DNA of 64,000 nucleotides from Chloroflexota bacterium (GTDB taxonomy: Bacteria; Chloroflexota; UBA6077; FW602-bin22): the NCBI GenBank assembly GCA_004297775.1, contig SCUE01000037.1, positions 62,001 through 126,000 of the forward strand, written 5' to 3'. Of the stretch, positions 35,773-44,387 are shown one piece after another. How positions within the stretch are numbered: position 1 is the stretch's first letter; the number at the start of each line of letters is the position of its first letter. The notes beneath the pieces were generated by a model. The model searched no databases and was not told the origin of the DNA. It was given only the letters and a program-made list of their open reading frames with translations. Both the position numbers and the translations under genes were made by a program.

Positions 35773-37179
35773 TCAGCGGTGTAGGGCGACCTTGACCTCT
35801 CGCCAGCCTCCGCGCCGATAGCGCCAGACGGCCATCGCCCCACCGACGGCCGCGTCGCCGAGGATCCCGACATAGATGCCCCAGAGCCCGAGTCCAAGCG
35901 TGATACCGGCGACGTATCCGACCGGAACGCGGATCAACCACCCGGTCACGAAACTGATGATCAGCGGGAATCGCGTGTCACCGGCGCCGCGCAGCGATCC
36001 GGAAAGGACAAACGGAACCGCCAACAGCGGGCTGGCGATCCCGATCACGAGCAAGGCCGGAACGCCCTCGGCCAGGATCGCCGGGTCGTCGGAGAAAACT
36101 CGAAGCAACGGCTCGGCCGCCAGCGCGTAGACGACACCCATTGCGCCCATCCACATCGCCGCCAGGCGCGTCGCCGTCCAGGTCGTGCGATCCGCCAGGT
36201 CCGGCCGACGGGCGCCGAGCGCCTGTCCCGTCAGGGTCGTCGCGGCGATCGCGAACCCGAACGCGGGCATGAACGAGATCGTGATGGCATTGAACGTCAG
36301 TCGCTGGGCCGCGAACGCGACGGTTCCCAGGTTGAACGTGATCGCGGCGTACGCCATGAAGCTGGCCATCAGAAGGATCTGTTCGGCCACCGACGGCGCG
36401 CCGAACGCGAGCATCTGTCGGATCACCGATGCGATCGGCCGCCACGCGCCATCGAACGACAGGCGCAGGATCTTGCCACGCATCATCGCCCACCAGATGA
36501 TCGCGATCGCAACGACGCGGGCGATGTTGAGTGCCCAGGCCGAGCCACCTACGCCCAGCGCCGGTAATCCGAGGTGTCCGAAGATCAGCACGTAGGCACA
36601 CCCGGCGTTGATGACATTCGCGACCGCCGTGGCGTACATCGGCGTTCGCGTATCGCCGGACGCGCGCAGAAGGGCGCTTGACATGATCGCCAGCGCGGTG
36701 AAAACGCCGCCATATGAGATGATCCGAAGGTACTCGGCGCCGATCCCTGTCACGCTCGAGTCGGCGCCGAGCATTGCGATTGCCGGTTCGGCGAGCCACG
36801 CTCCGAGCACGGTGAAGGCAAGGCCGGCCGCGAGCCCGATGAGTAGCGACTGTCGGGCGGCGCGATTGGCTACCGCGACATCGCCGCCACCGATCGCGCG
36901 AGCGACGACGACGACTGATCCCATGCTCAGCCCGAAAACGACCGAGAAGAACATGAACATCCATTGCGCACCCGCGCCGACTCCCGCGATCGCGTCGGTT
37001 CCGAGTCTCGCCACCAGGATCGTGTCGACGATGCCGAGGAGCGTGTGCATGGAGTTCTCGAGAATCGCCGGCCAGGCGATGCCGAGGACCATGCGGGTCA
37101 ACTTGCGCTCGTCGCCGAGGTGGCTCAGGTTGCCCGGCAGCGCGCTTTCGATCGACACTTCGGCCGCCGGCGAAGACAT
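35773..37179 (-). CDS. MATE-family efflux transporter
   Basis: The track starts at 37233; ATG 37179 lies 6 nt after a perfect-looking TATACT box and gives 468 residues. The protein has 12 membrane segments in two related halves, with the family patterns WPAILENSMHTLLGIVDTILVARLG in the first helix and ATTLTGQALGARRPDLADRTTW in the second half. MATE proteins export cationic drugs, dyes or metabolites in exchange for sodium or protons. It is divergent from the SDR gene at 37245 (65 bp) and convergent with the selenoprotein gene. Confidence 0.92.
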   Translation of the reverse strand: MSSPAAEVSIESALPGNLSHLGDERKLTRMVLGIAWPAILENSMHTLLGIVDTILVARLGTDAIAGVGAGAQWMFMFFSVVFGLSMGSVVVVARAIGGGDVAVANRAARQSLLIGLAAGLAFTVLGAWLAEPAIAMLGADSSVTGIGAEYLRIISYGGVFTALAIMSSALLRASGDTRTPMYATAVANVINAGCAYVLIFGHLGLPALGVGGSAWALNIARVVAIAIIWWAMMRGKILRLSFDGAWRPIASVIRQMLAFGAPSVAEQILLMASFMAYAAITFNLGTVAFAAQRLTFNAITISFMPAFGFAIAATTLTGQALGARRPDLADRTTWTATRLAAMWMGAMGVVYALAAEPLLRVFSDDPAILAEGVPALLVIGIASPLLAVPFVLSGSLRGAGDTRFPLIISFVTGWLIRVPVGYVAGITLGLGLWGIYVGILGDAAVGGAMAVWRYRRGGWREVKVALHR

Positions 37180-37185
37180 CCGGCG

Positions 37186-37191
37186 AGTATA
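37186..37191 (-). promoter_or_regulatory. -10 box of the MATE gene (leaderless)
   Basis: TATACT ends 6 nt before ATG 37179. Confidence 0.55.
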
Positions 37192-37244
37192 GTGACGGCC
37201 CGCGCGGCTCCCCAGAATAATCGCGCGGCACACGGAGGAGCGCG

Positions 37245-37994
37245 ATGCAACTCGAAGGCAAGGTGGCCCTGGTCACCGGTGGTGGCACCGGACTCGGCCG
37301 CGAGATCTCGTTGCAGTTGGCCCGACGGGGCGTCGACGTTGCGGTGAACTACTCTCGCTCGACTGACGACGCCAACACGACCGTCCGCGATATAAAGGCG
37401 CTTGGCCGCCGCGCGATCGCGGTTCAGGCCGACGTCTCAAATGCGGATGACGTTCGGCGCATGGTCGCCCGGGTCGTCGCCGATCTCGGCAGCCTACAGA
37501 TCCTGATCAACAACGCCGGAACGACCGTGTTCGTACCGTTCAAGGATCTCGGTGGCATCAGCGAGGATGACTGGGACCGCGTTCAGGATGTCAACGTCAA
37601 GGGCTCGTGGCTCTGCGCCGGCGCGGCCGCGCCACATATGAAGAACGCGGGCGAGGGGCGCATCGTCCTGACGACCTCGATTTCCGGTTTGCGGGCCGGT
37701 GGCAGTTCCATCGCCTACGCGGTCAGCAAGGCCGGGATGCAGATGCTGTCGCGCTGCCTCGCGCTCGCGCTGGCGCCGGAGATCACCGTCAACACCGTCG
37801 CGCCGGGCATTATGGACACGCGCTGGGGCGAGCGCTGGGGCCAGGAAGCCCTCGATCGTATGGCCCGAGAGGCGCCGTTGCAGCGGTACCCGTCGCTCCA
37901 CGACATCGCCGCTGGCGCCGTCTTCCTCTGCGAGAGCGACTCGATGACCGGTCAGACGCTCGTCATCGACGCTGGTCGGCATATGCCGCTCTAG
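37245..37994 (+). CDS. SDR-family oxidoreductase
   Basis: 249 residues from ATG 37245 with GGAGGAG upstream. Motifs: TGGGTGLGREI for NAD(P), NNAGT (ILINNAGTTV), the catalytic Ser in TTSISGL, and YAVSK with Tyr and Lys. The end GQTLVIDAGRHMPL is typical of the FabG/3-oxoacyl reductase and sugar dehydrogenase group. It has no operon partner: the upstream MATE gene is divergent and the downstream P-loop gene convergent with a 16-bp gap. The substrate cannot be told. Confidence 0.92.
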   Translation: MQLEGKVALVTGGGTGLGREISLQLARRGVDVAVNYSRSTDDANTTVRDIKALGRRAIAVQADVSNADDVRRMVARVVADLGSLQILINNAGTTVFVPFKDLGGISEDDWDRVQDVNVKGSWLCAGAAAPHMKNAGEGRIVLTTSISGLRAGGSSIAYAVSKAGMQMLSRCLALALAPEITVNTVAPGIMDTRWGERWGQEALDRMAREAPLQRYPSLHDIAAGAVFLCESDSMTGQTLVIDAGRHMPL

Positions 37995-38010
37995 CGGGCA
38001 ACTGGCCGTT

Positions 38011-38703
38011 TCAGATCTCGAGGAACGCCCAGATCTGCTGGTAACAGGCCTCCCATCGGCCTGCGCAGTCCCCCAGTTTCTGCGCGAGTAGGCGCGAATC
38101 TCCAAGCAAATCATCCATCACAGCCTTGTAGGCGCTCATAAAGACCAGGGCGCCTTCAAGATCGTGTAGCTCCCGACGCCGCCCGTAGGGGCAATCGGTG
38201 ACAAGTTGGACCGCGTACGTGGTCCACTCCGGGCCGCGCTGTTCCGAGATCGCCCGGAGCGCTCCGGCGACATCCCGGCGATCGAAGTAGATCACCACCG
38301 GCCGGAGCACGTTCACGATCTGCTCGACCGCCGCGGCATACTCCCGAATGCGATCAGTGCTGGCGTCCATTTGGAGGAGCACCCTGGCCGCGCTCTGGTA
38401 GGGGTAGCTCTCCACGACATGCACGGCATCCGCTCGCTCCGCCGCGTTCACGAATGTTCGCCACCGGCGTAGGCTCTCGTCGACGAACGAGTCGACAGTG
38501 TAGCGACCGAAGAACGCCGCCCCCGTCGTGCGTCCGGAGGGATGGAGCGGCCCGCCCACGTGGAGCGGGTGATCTGGGTGCTCCTCCAAGAAGCACCGCA
38601 CTTCGACACTGCGCTGCGCTAGTACAGCGTCAACGGAACGGGCAGTGGTCGTCTTGCCTGAGCCGGGGATCCCGTCGATGAAGACGAGTCTGGTATCGCG
38701 CAC
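38011..38703 (-). CDS. P-loop NTPase/kinase-like protein of unknown substrate
   Basis: 230 residues from GTG 38703. The N-terminus has LVFIDGIPGSGKTTTARSV, a Walker A loop of the adenylate-kinase/nucleoside-kinase group. Later VVIYFDRRDV and an Arg-rich region may form a lid. The pattern resembles small P-loop proteins annotated as AAA-family or thymidylate-kinase-like, sometimes linked to antibiotic phosphorylation. I cannot assign a substrate. A TAGAGT box lies 9 nt before the start. It is unlinked to the downstream SDR gene (convergent). Confidence 0.7.
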   Translation of the reverse strand: MRDTRLVFIDGIPGSGKTTTARSVDAVLAQRSVEVRCFLEEHPDHPLHVGGPLHPSGRTTGAAFFGRYTVDSFVDESLRRWRTFVNAAERADAVHVVESYPYQSAARVLLQMDASTDRIREYAAAVEQIVNVLRPVVIYFDRRDVAGALRAISEQRGPEWTTYAVQLVTDCPYGRRRELHDLEGALVFMSAYKAVMDDLLGDSRLLAQKLGDCAGRWEACYQQIWAFLEI

Positions 38704-38810
38704 GGTCCAGCCACTCTACCAGGCATCGTCCCGTTCGGACTCGGACCAGCGCCAGCTCGCACGCCCGGACAGATCAGTCGCCCTCGCCGCCGCGGCGCGC
38801 GCTATCGAGA

Positions 38811-39140
38811 CTAGATGAGCCACGGGGCGATGAAGAGGAATAGCATCGCCAGGAGCAGGATGAACGGACCGGTGAACGGACACCCGGTCTGCCGACAGAC
38901 GCCGTCGAGCGCCAGCAGGCTGATGCCGAGAATCACGCACGCCCAGCCGATCTTGCTCGAATGCTCGAACAGTTCGATCGTTCGCAGCCAACCCGGCTTC
39001 TGAGACATTGGTCGCGGCGGGCGGCCAGCCATTCGATCGAGGAATCGCGACCAGATCCGTCCCCATCGGGCGAGGCGTCGCGGCCCGACCGCCAGGAAGA
39101 GCACGTAGAGGATGATTGCTATCTGCCAGAAGCCGATCAC
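38811..39140 (-). CDS. Small membrane protein with a TatA/TatB-like N-terminus
   Basis: 109 residues from GTG 39140 with AGGAGG upstream. The N-terminus IGFWQIAIILYVLFLAVGPRR is very similar in pattern to TatB/TatA: one membrane helix, a Gly-Pro hinge and an Arg-rich amphipathic helix (RRLARWGRIWSRFLDRM). Unlike Tat proteins it then has two more hydrophobic segments (IGWACVILGISLLAL and FILLLAMLFLFIAPWLI). It is the last gene of a run with PIG-L and PlsC-like enzymes, so a membrane-lipid role is as plausible as protein export. Function unknown. Confidence 0.65.
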   Translation of the reverse strand: MIGFWQIAIILYVLFLAVGPRRLARWGRIWSRFLDRMAGRPPRPMSQKPGWLRTIELFEHSSKIGWACVILGISLLALDGVCRQTGCPFTGPFILLLAMLFLFIAPWLI

Positions 39141-39158
39141 GCGAATCCTCCTGGCCGA

Positions 39159-39824
39159 CTACAGCGCCGCGACCGCGGCCGCGATCTCAGTCGTCGCCGC
39201 GGCCGGATCGTAGGTGATCGGAAACCGCAGGGGCGCTCCGAACTTGACGATCGTCCGTCCTCGACTGAGGCGCGGGCCGCCCTCCCACGGTCCGGGCGTC
39301 ACGACGACCACGCGAACCGGGATCACCGGAACGCCCGATTCCACCGCGACGATGCCGACGCCCGGCAGGAATGGACCGATCGCCTCGCCGATCGTCAACC
39401 GCCCCTCCGGGTACAAGAGGACGCTCCAGCCACGCGCCAGCAGTGCCCGAAAGTACGCCAGTCGAGGCGATTTGCCACGCCGTGAAAAAGGGAAGCCGTT
39501 ACCGAGCAGCCGCGCCAGCATCCCTTTGATGGGAAGGCCGAAGTGGCGCTTCCCGAAGATGTCCTGCGTCGCGGCCGCGATTGCCAGGCGACTTCGCCAT
39601 CGGAACGGCAATGACATGATGATGAATCCGTTGTCAAGGTGGGCGCAGTGATTGGCCGCGAAGATGGCCGGCGGATCGATCCGCGCTAGATTCGTTCGGC
39701 CGGTCGAACTGAGGTCGTAGAAGGTACGCACGAACGGTTCGAGCACGAACTGCCAGATCAAGGCCCGCGCCCACCGCGCCGGCAAGCGAGTCGACCAGGA
39801 TGGCGCCGTCGACGGGAGCGTCAT
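39159..39824 (-). CDS. 1-acyl-glycerol-3-phosphate acyltransferase-like protein
   Basis: 221 residues. The PlsC/LPLAT motifs are in place: NHCAHLDNGF (Asn-His-x4-Asp), GNGFPFSRRGKSPR, YPEGRLT for glycerol-phosphate binding, and VPVIPVRV. It would transfer acyl groups to a lysophospholipid or other glycolipid at the inner membrane. The start ATG 39824 overlaps the stop of the PIG-L gene (ATGA), so the two are translationally coupled. The motif block is standard, but the acceptor is uncertain because PlsC-like paralogues serve many lipids. Confidence 0.88.
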   Translation of the reverse strand: MTLPSTAPSWSTRLPARWARALIWQFVLEPFVRTFYDLSSTGRTNLARIDPPAIFAANHCAHLDNGFIIMSLPFRWRSRLAIAAATQDIFGKRHFGLPIKGMLARLLGNGFPFSRRGKSPRLAYFRALLARGWSVLLYPEGRLTIGEAIGPFLPGVGIVAVESGVPVIPVRVVVVTPGPWEGGPRLSRGRTIVKFGAPLRFPITYDPAAATTEIAAAVAAL

Positions 39825-40579
39825 CGTCGGCGCGACGGTCGCCAGAACCGTTCGACCGCCCGCCCGGGTCGACCGGTCGCGAATCGGCGGGTCTCTCGCG
39901 CCATCGCGTCGGCGTCGCCGAAGAGGGTCGGGATTTGCGAACGATAGGCCGCGATCGCGGCGATGCGACGATCGAATGTTTCCGTTATGTCGATTTCCTC
40001 GGCTAGCTCGGCGCCGACGCGCGCGACTGCCTCTGAAACCGCTTCCGAACGACGCGCATACGGGAAATCCTCGTAGAGCCGCGGATCGAATTCACGCGCG
40101 GCGTCGAGCGCGAGCACATGATCAACGTGGTGTCCGATCGTGAGGGGCGCATACAGACGGGCTTCGGGAACGGTCGCCATCAGGCCCGCCAATACGTTCC
40201 GGAGTCGATCGCCAAGCGCTCGATCGCTCGGCTTCGGATCGCCGAACAGGTCCTCATCCGAGAGGTACTGGTCGCCGCGATAGATCGCATCCGGGAACTC
40301 AAGCGGTAGCCAATCGGCGCCCAGTATCGTCAGCGCGCGCCGCTGCTCGGCTCGTCGCGTCTCGTTTGGATCCACGGTATCGCCCCAGCGGTCGTGCTGA
40401 CCGGCCGCGAACGAGGTGAGCGCGACGTCGCGCGACGGACCGCCGGAAAAGATCGTCACGACCAGCACGCGCTCGCCGGCGGTCGTCTGGCGAGCCACCG
40501 TGCCGCCGCACGAAAGTGCCACGTCATCGAAATGCGGCTCGAGATACACGTGGCGCGCGGGATCGGCCGAGTGGATCAC
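39821..40579 (-). CDS. PIG-L family deacetylase
   Basis: 252 residues from GTG 40579. The zinc site is visible as PHFDDVALSCGG (a PHxDD motif) and HHVDH further on. PIG-L/LmbE enzymes remove acetyl groups from N-acetylglucosamine on lipids or small thiols. Coupling to a PlsC-like acyltransferase (ATGA overlap) suggests deacetylation followed by acylation of a glycolipid, but this is inference. The GTG start lies 7 nt after CATACT, and the divergent mutL start is only 17 bp away. Confidence 0.88.
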   Translation of the reverse strand: MIHSADPARHVYLEPHFDDVALSCGGTVARQTTAGERVLVVTIFSGGPSRDVALTSFAAGQHDRWGDTVDPNETRRAEQRRALTILGADWLPLEFPDAIYRGDQYLSDEDLFGDPKPSDRALGDRLRNVLAGLMATVPEARLYAPLTIGHHVDHVLALDAAREFDPRLYEDFPYARRSEAVSEAVARVGAELAEEIDITETFDRRIAAIAAYRSQIPTLFGDADAMARETRRFATGRPGRAVERFWRPSRRR

Positions 40580-40585
40580 ACCTGC

Positions 40586-40592
40586 TAGTATG
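40586..40592. promoter_or_regulatory. Shared divergent -10 region of mutL (+) and the PIG-L gene (-)
   Basis: TAGTATG on the plus strand provides TAGTAT 5 nt before mutL GTG 40597. Its complement provides CATACT 7 nt before the PIG-L GTG 40579. Only 17 bp separate the two start codons, so the same DNA must hold both promoters. Confidence 0.5.
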
Positions 40593-40596
40593 CCGC

Positions 40597-42414
40597 GTGT
40601 CTGCGTCGGGCCGAATCGAGCCGCTGCCGCGCGACGTTGCCGAGAAGGTCGCCGCCGGCGAGGTCATTCAGCGCCCGGCCGACGTCGTCAAGGAACTGGT
40701 CGAGAACGCGATCGACGCGATCGTCGCTCGGCGAATCAACGAACCCGAGGCGAGTTCTGCCCGAACCGGCAACGTCATCGTCGACATATCGGGCGGCGGG
40801 CTCGAATCGATTCGCGTCGTCGATGACGGTGGCGGAATCGCGCCCGATCAGCTCGCAATCGCGCTGGCTCGCCACGCGACCAGCAAGCTACGCACACTCG
40901 ACGATCTCGCCGACGTGGTGACGCTGGGCTTTCGCGGCGAGGCGTTGCCAAGCATCGCGGCTGTCGCCGCGATCGCGCTCGTGTCGCGAGTCCCAGGTGG
41001 CGACGCCGGCGCATTCGTAGAGGCTGAGGATGGCGCGGTTCTCGGCTCCGGCGCCCGCGGCAGCCCGATTGGAACGCAGGTCACGGTCCGCCGTCTCTTC
41101 GCCACGGTTCCGGCACGCCTCGCGTTTCAGCGCAGTCCCGGCGGCGAGGCGGCCGCGATCGCGCGCTTGATCGGAACGTATGCGCTCGCCTACCCGGAGA
41201 TTCGTTTCCGACTCACGAGCGATCGACGAATCGCGATCGCGACCGACGGTTCGGGTGATCGTCGCGCGACCCTGGCGGCGATCCACGGCGCCGATGTCGC
41301 CCTCGCTCTGCTGCCGTTCGAGGCCCTCGATCCGGCCGGGGTTCGCGTCAGCGGCGTCATGAGCGCACCCGAGTTGACGCGCGGCACGCGATCTGAGATG
41401 TACCTCTACGTCAATCGACGCCCGATCCAGAATCGCGCGCTGGGTCACGCAATCATCGAAGCCTACCGGGGATTCACGCCCGACGGCAGATTCCCGATGG
41501 TCGTCGTCGACATCGAGGTCGATCCGCGCGAGATCGACGTGAACGTCCATCCGTCGAAGATGGAGGTGCGATTCCGACGCGACCGCCTCGTGTATGGCGC
41601 GGTCCAGCGGGCCGTCCGGGGAACCCTGGTCACCACCGCGCCGCCACCGTCCATTAGCGCGCCGCTGCGTGCCCCGCCGGCATGGCTCGCCGCGATGGCT
41701 CCTGGCGCACTGACGGCGACGCCGTACGAACCGCGCCTTCCCTTCCCCGCGGCCTTGGCAGGTCCGTCGCCACTCGCCGCGTCAGCCCCAGCTTCGCCGG
41801 TCGGGATTGCCGAGCCCGTCGCGCCGACGACCACCGGCACACGCCTACCGGTCATGCGAATACTTGGGCAGGCTCACGGGACCTACATCGTCTGCGAGGG
41901 TCCGGATGGCATCTACTTCGTCGATCAGCACGCCGCGCACGAGCGCGTGCTGTACGAGCAGGTCCTGGCGCGCCGGGGTGGCGATGCGGACCGGCAGGCG
42001 CTGCTCGAACCACTGGTCATCGATCTGCCCGCCGAACGCGTGCCGATCGTCCTGGAACGACGATCGGAACTGCTCGACCTCGGCTTCGACATTGAGCCAT
42101 TCGGCGATTGCGCCGCGATTATTCGTTCGGTCCCGGCGGCGGTCGCGTCCCGGCCGCGCCTGCGCGAAGCGATCGTCTCCGCGATCGAGGCGGTGGCCGA
42201 TCCCACGGCCGCCGGCGACCCATTCGATCGCGCGGCCGCGTCGGTCGCCTGCCACGCGGCCGTGCGGGCTGGCGACACTTTGTCGTTCGATCTCATGCGC
42301 GACCTCATCGGCCAACTCGAAGGCGCTGACCTCAGCGCATTCTGTCCGCACGGCCGGCCGACCGTGGTTCGCCTGCCGGCCAGCCAACTCGAACGCGACT
42401 TCGGGCGTCGCTAA
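40597..42414 (+). CDS. mutL: DNA mismatch repair protein MutL
   Basis: The track ORF starts inside the PIG-L gene; GTG 40597 gives 605 residues starting ASGRIEPLPRDVAEKVAAGEV, the canonical first helix. GHKL ATPase motifs follow: VVKELVENAIDA, DDGGGI, and GFRGEALPSIA. An insert of about 15 residues (ARRINEPEASSARTGN) lengthens the segment after the first motif. A Pro/Ala-rich linker joins the C-terminal domain, which has the endonuclease motif DQHAAHERVLYEQ and CPHGRPT, so the protein should nick DNA itself. MutS is encoded 5.4 kb upstream on the same strand. Its end overlaps the convergent VWA gene by 3 bp. Confidence 0.97.
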   Translation: MSASGRIEPLPRDVAEKVAAGEVIQRPADVVKELVENAIDAIVARRINEPEASSARTGNVIVDISGGGLESIRVVDDGGGIAPDQLAIALARHATSKLRTLDDLADVVTLGFRGEALPSIAAVAAIALVSRVPGGDAGAFVEAEDGAVLGSGARGSPIGTQVTVRRLFATVPARLAFQRSPGGEAAAIARLIGTYALAYPEIRFRLTSDRRIAIATDGSGDRRATLAAIHGADVALALLPFEALDPAGVRVSGVMSAPELTRGTRSEMYLYVNRRPIQNRALGHAIIEAYRGFTPDGRFPMVVVDIEVDPREIDVNVHPSKMEVRFRRDRLVYGAVQRAVRGTLVTTAPPPSISAPLRAPPAWLAAMAPGALTATPYEPRLPFPAALAGPSPLAASAPASPVGIAEPVAPTTTGTRLPVMRILGQAHGTYIVCEGPDGIYFVDQHAAHERVLYEQVLARRGGDADRQALLEPLVIDLPAERVPIVLERRSELLDLGFDIEPFGDCAAIIRSVPAAVASRPRLREAIVSAIEAVADPTAAGDPFDRAAASVACHAAVRAGDTLSFDLMRDLIGQLEGADLSAFCPHGRPTVVRLPASQLERDFGRR

Positions 42415-44387
42415 CCAGCGTCGGCGTCGGAACCGAGGATTCGGCGCTCGACCGCGCGGCAGATAATGTCCGGCAACGCCTCGATGCGCGGAACGAGTGT
42501 GCCTCGCGAACAGGCGACCGTCGCGCCATCGAGGCTCGGCTCGTAGGACGCCTTGAACTGCCCCTCGGCCAGGCCGACCCCAAAGGCGAGCAGCGCCAGT
42601 TGGGTCGCCGGCGGGCGCGGGCGATTCCGTTCGTCGATTCCCACGATGGCATCGACCAGCGCCTCTCGATCGCTGCTGATCCCGTCGGTCACCATGAGGA
42701 TCGTCTTCAGGCCGCCCTGACTCTCGATGTCGCTCAGGGCCATTTGCAGCGCGGTCGCCTCGCGTGTCTCCCCGTGATCGAGCGTGTACATCTCGCGGAC
42801 CAGATAGCTGAGGTCGCGCACGATGTAGCGGCTGGCTGGCTCGAGCCGCGAGGTGTCGGACGCCGTCTCGGCGAAGGAGCGCAGAACCCGCGGAGTCTCC
42901 GAGAACGCGATGACTTCGTACGGCAACTTCAGCCGCTCATGGATCTCGATGAACAGCACTGCGGTGTCGACGACCTGATCGAACTTGCGCGAGGGATACC
43001 CACGCTGAACGACGCTGCCGGAGACATCGAGCAGGATCGCGTTCGCGAAGTCCTTGAGGCTGTCGTCCCGGCGCTGGCGCGCGCCGCGCAGGAACGCCAC
43101 CGCCGGGTCGATCAGCAGATTCTCGGTCCGATCCTCATCGATCTCGCCGGTATCGCCGCGGCGAAATCGACGCGGGCGCCGAAACGGATCGGTCGTCCCG
43201 AAGCGACGCAACATCAGGATCTGGGCGAGACCGGGCGCACCACCTCGGCCGTTGACCGTCGCGTCGATCAGGGGATCGAGTTCGTGGACCTTCCTGACGT
43301 AATTGAACTGCTCGTAATCGACGCCACCACGTGGCTTGAATCGCCGGATCCGCTGAATCACACCACCGACCCACCTCGGCCCGGAACTGAGCGATTCCCG
43401 ATTCAGCGGCGGTGGCGTCACGCCGGCCGGTGGTCCGTCGCGACGGCCGGTCGGTCGCTCGTCGTCGTCCGACTCGGACGCGGACTCGGACCCGATCGGC
43501 GCGTCATCCCGAACGAAGAAGTACACGCCCGCGTCGGCGACGCCATCCTCGCTCGGTTCGGTCTCGCCGGACAGCTCTTCTCGGGCGTCGTCGCCGTCCT
43601 CGTCGTCGCGCTCGGCCGGACCTGGTTCGGATTCGGCGGCCGGTTCGGCCTCGCGGGCCTCGCGTTCGAGCTGGCTTCGGGAACGCGCGACGACCTCACC
43701 GTACATCGGGAGAACCGCTAGCAACCGTTCGGCGCACGCGGCAATCGATTCGCTGGCGATCGCCTCTTCGATGCGCGGCCAGACCGCCACCGCGGTCGAC
43801 GCCTGCGCGTTGCCTTCGCGAACGAGATCCGGCCAGATTGTTCGGAGCCAGCGATCAAGCACCGCATCGAGAAAGTAATGATGCGGAAGGGGGTCCCGGC
43901 CACGCTGACGACCGCGCACGTCCGTCTTGGGATGAAGGTCCGTGCGGGCGAGATAGAGGGAGCGCAGGAATGTCGCCGCGCCGGGATACTCCGCGATGTA
44001 GCGCGTGTTGACGCGGAGGTCGTTGACGACGTTCAGGAGGAGCGAGGCGCTGGCCGCCTCGACACCGAATCGGGCCGCCGCCGCCGGGAATGCCAGCAAT
44101 GCCTGGGCGGCGCCGGATCCGGCGTACATCGCCTCGGCGACCTCGTGGCAGATGCCGCCGACGATCCGCAGGCCGTCCCACTCCGTGAGGAGTCTGGCCG
44201 GGTACACGACCGTGCCGGATTCCGGCGCGTACGCCCACCAGTCTCCGGCGACGACCTTCGACGCGTGATCGCGCAACAGCAGCCGTGCGATTGTCTCGAC
44301 CTCGGCCGGCCGATACCGCGTCGCCGCGATCTCGGACTCGATCGCGGCCCGATCCACGATAGGCGCGCCCCGATCAGGCCAGTCCAT
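42411..44387 (-). CDS. VWA-domain protein paired with the tandem AAA+ ATPase (CobT/NorD-like)
   Basis: The track ORF runs far upstream; ATG 44387 overlaps the end of the AAA+ gene by 14 bp and gives 658 residues. The N-terminal half is helical and has GGICHEVAEAMYAG. A long acidic low-complexity region follows (residues about 260-350, rich in Glu, Asp, Ser and Pro). The C-terminal VWA domain has the MIDAS motif DVSGSV, the Thr in TREATALQ and the Asp in VTDGISSD. VWA proteins of this kind work with MoxR-type AAA+ ATPases (NorQ/NorD, CobS/CobT, CbbQ/CbbO) to insert metal ions or remodel a target. The target is unknown. Confidence 0.85.
   Translation of the reverse strand: MDWPDRGAPIVDRAAIESEIAATRYRPAEVETIARLLLRDHASKVVAGDWWAYAPESGTVVYPARLLTEWDGLRIVGGICHEVAEAMYAGSGAAQALLAFPAAAARFGVEAASASLLLNVVNDLRVNTRYIAEYPGAATFLRSLYLARTDLHPKTDVRGRQRGRDPLPHHYFLDAVLDRWLRTIWPDLVREGNAQASTAVAVWPRIEEAIASESIAACAERLLAVLPMYGEVVARSRSQLEREAREAEPAAESEPGPAERDDEDGDDAREELSGETEPSEDGVADAGVYFFVRDDAPIGSESASESDDDERPTGRRDGPPAGVTPPPLNRESLSSGPRWVGGVIQRIRRFKPRGGVDYEQFNYVRKVHELDPLIDATVNGRGGAPGLAQILMLRRFGTTDPFRRPRRFRRGDTGEIDEDRTENLLIDPAVAFLRGARQRRDDSLKDFANAILLDVSGSVVQRGYPSRKFDQVVDTAVLFIEIHERLKLPYEVIAFSETPRVLRSFAETASDTSRLEPASRYIVRDLSYLVREMYTLDHGETREATALQMALSDIESQGGLKTILMVTDGISSDREALVDAIVGIDERNRPRPPATQLALLAFGVGLAEGQFKASYEPSLDGATVACSRGTLVPRIEALPDIICRAVERRILGSDADAG

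Noticed and set aside
35978-37288. 436-aa minus-strand ORF overlapping the MATE gene in another frame
   Set aside because: Arg/Asp-rich frame of the same strand; the MATE frame has coherent membrane segments and a promoter.
42600-43721. 373-aa plus-strand ORF opposite the VWA gene
   Set aside because: Antisense shadow of the VWA domain and acidic region.
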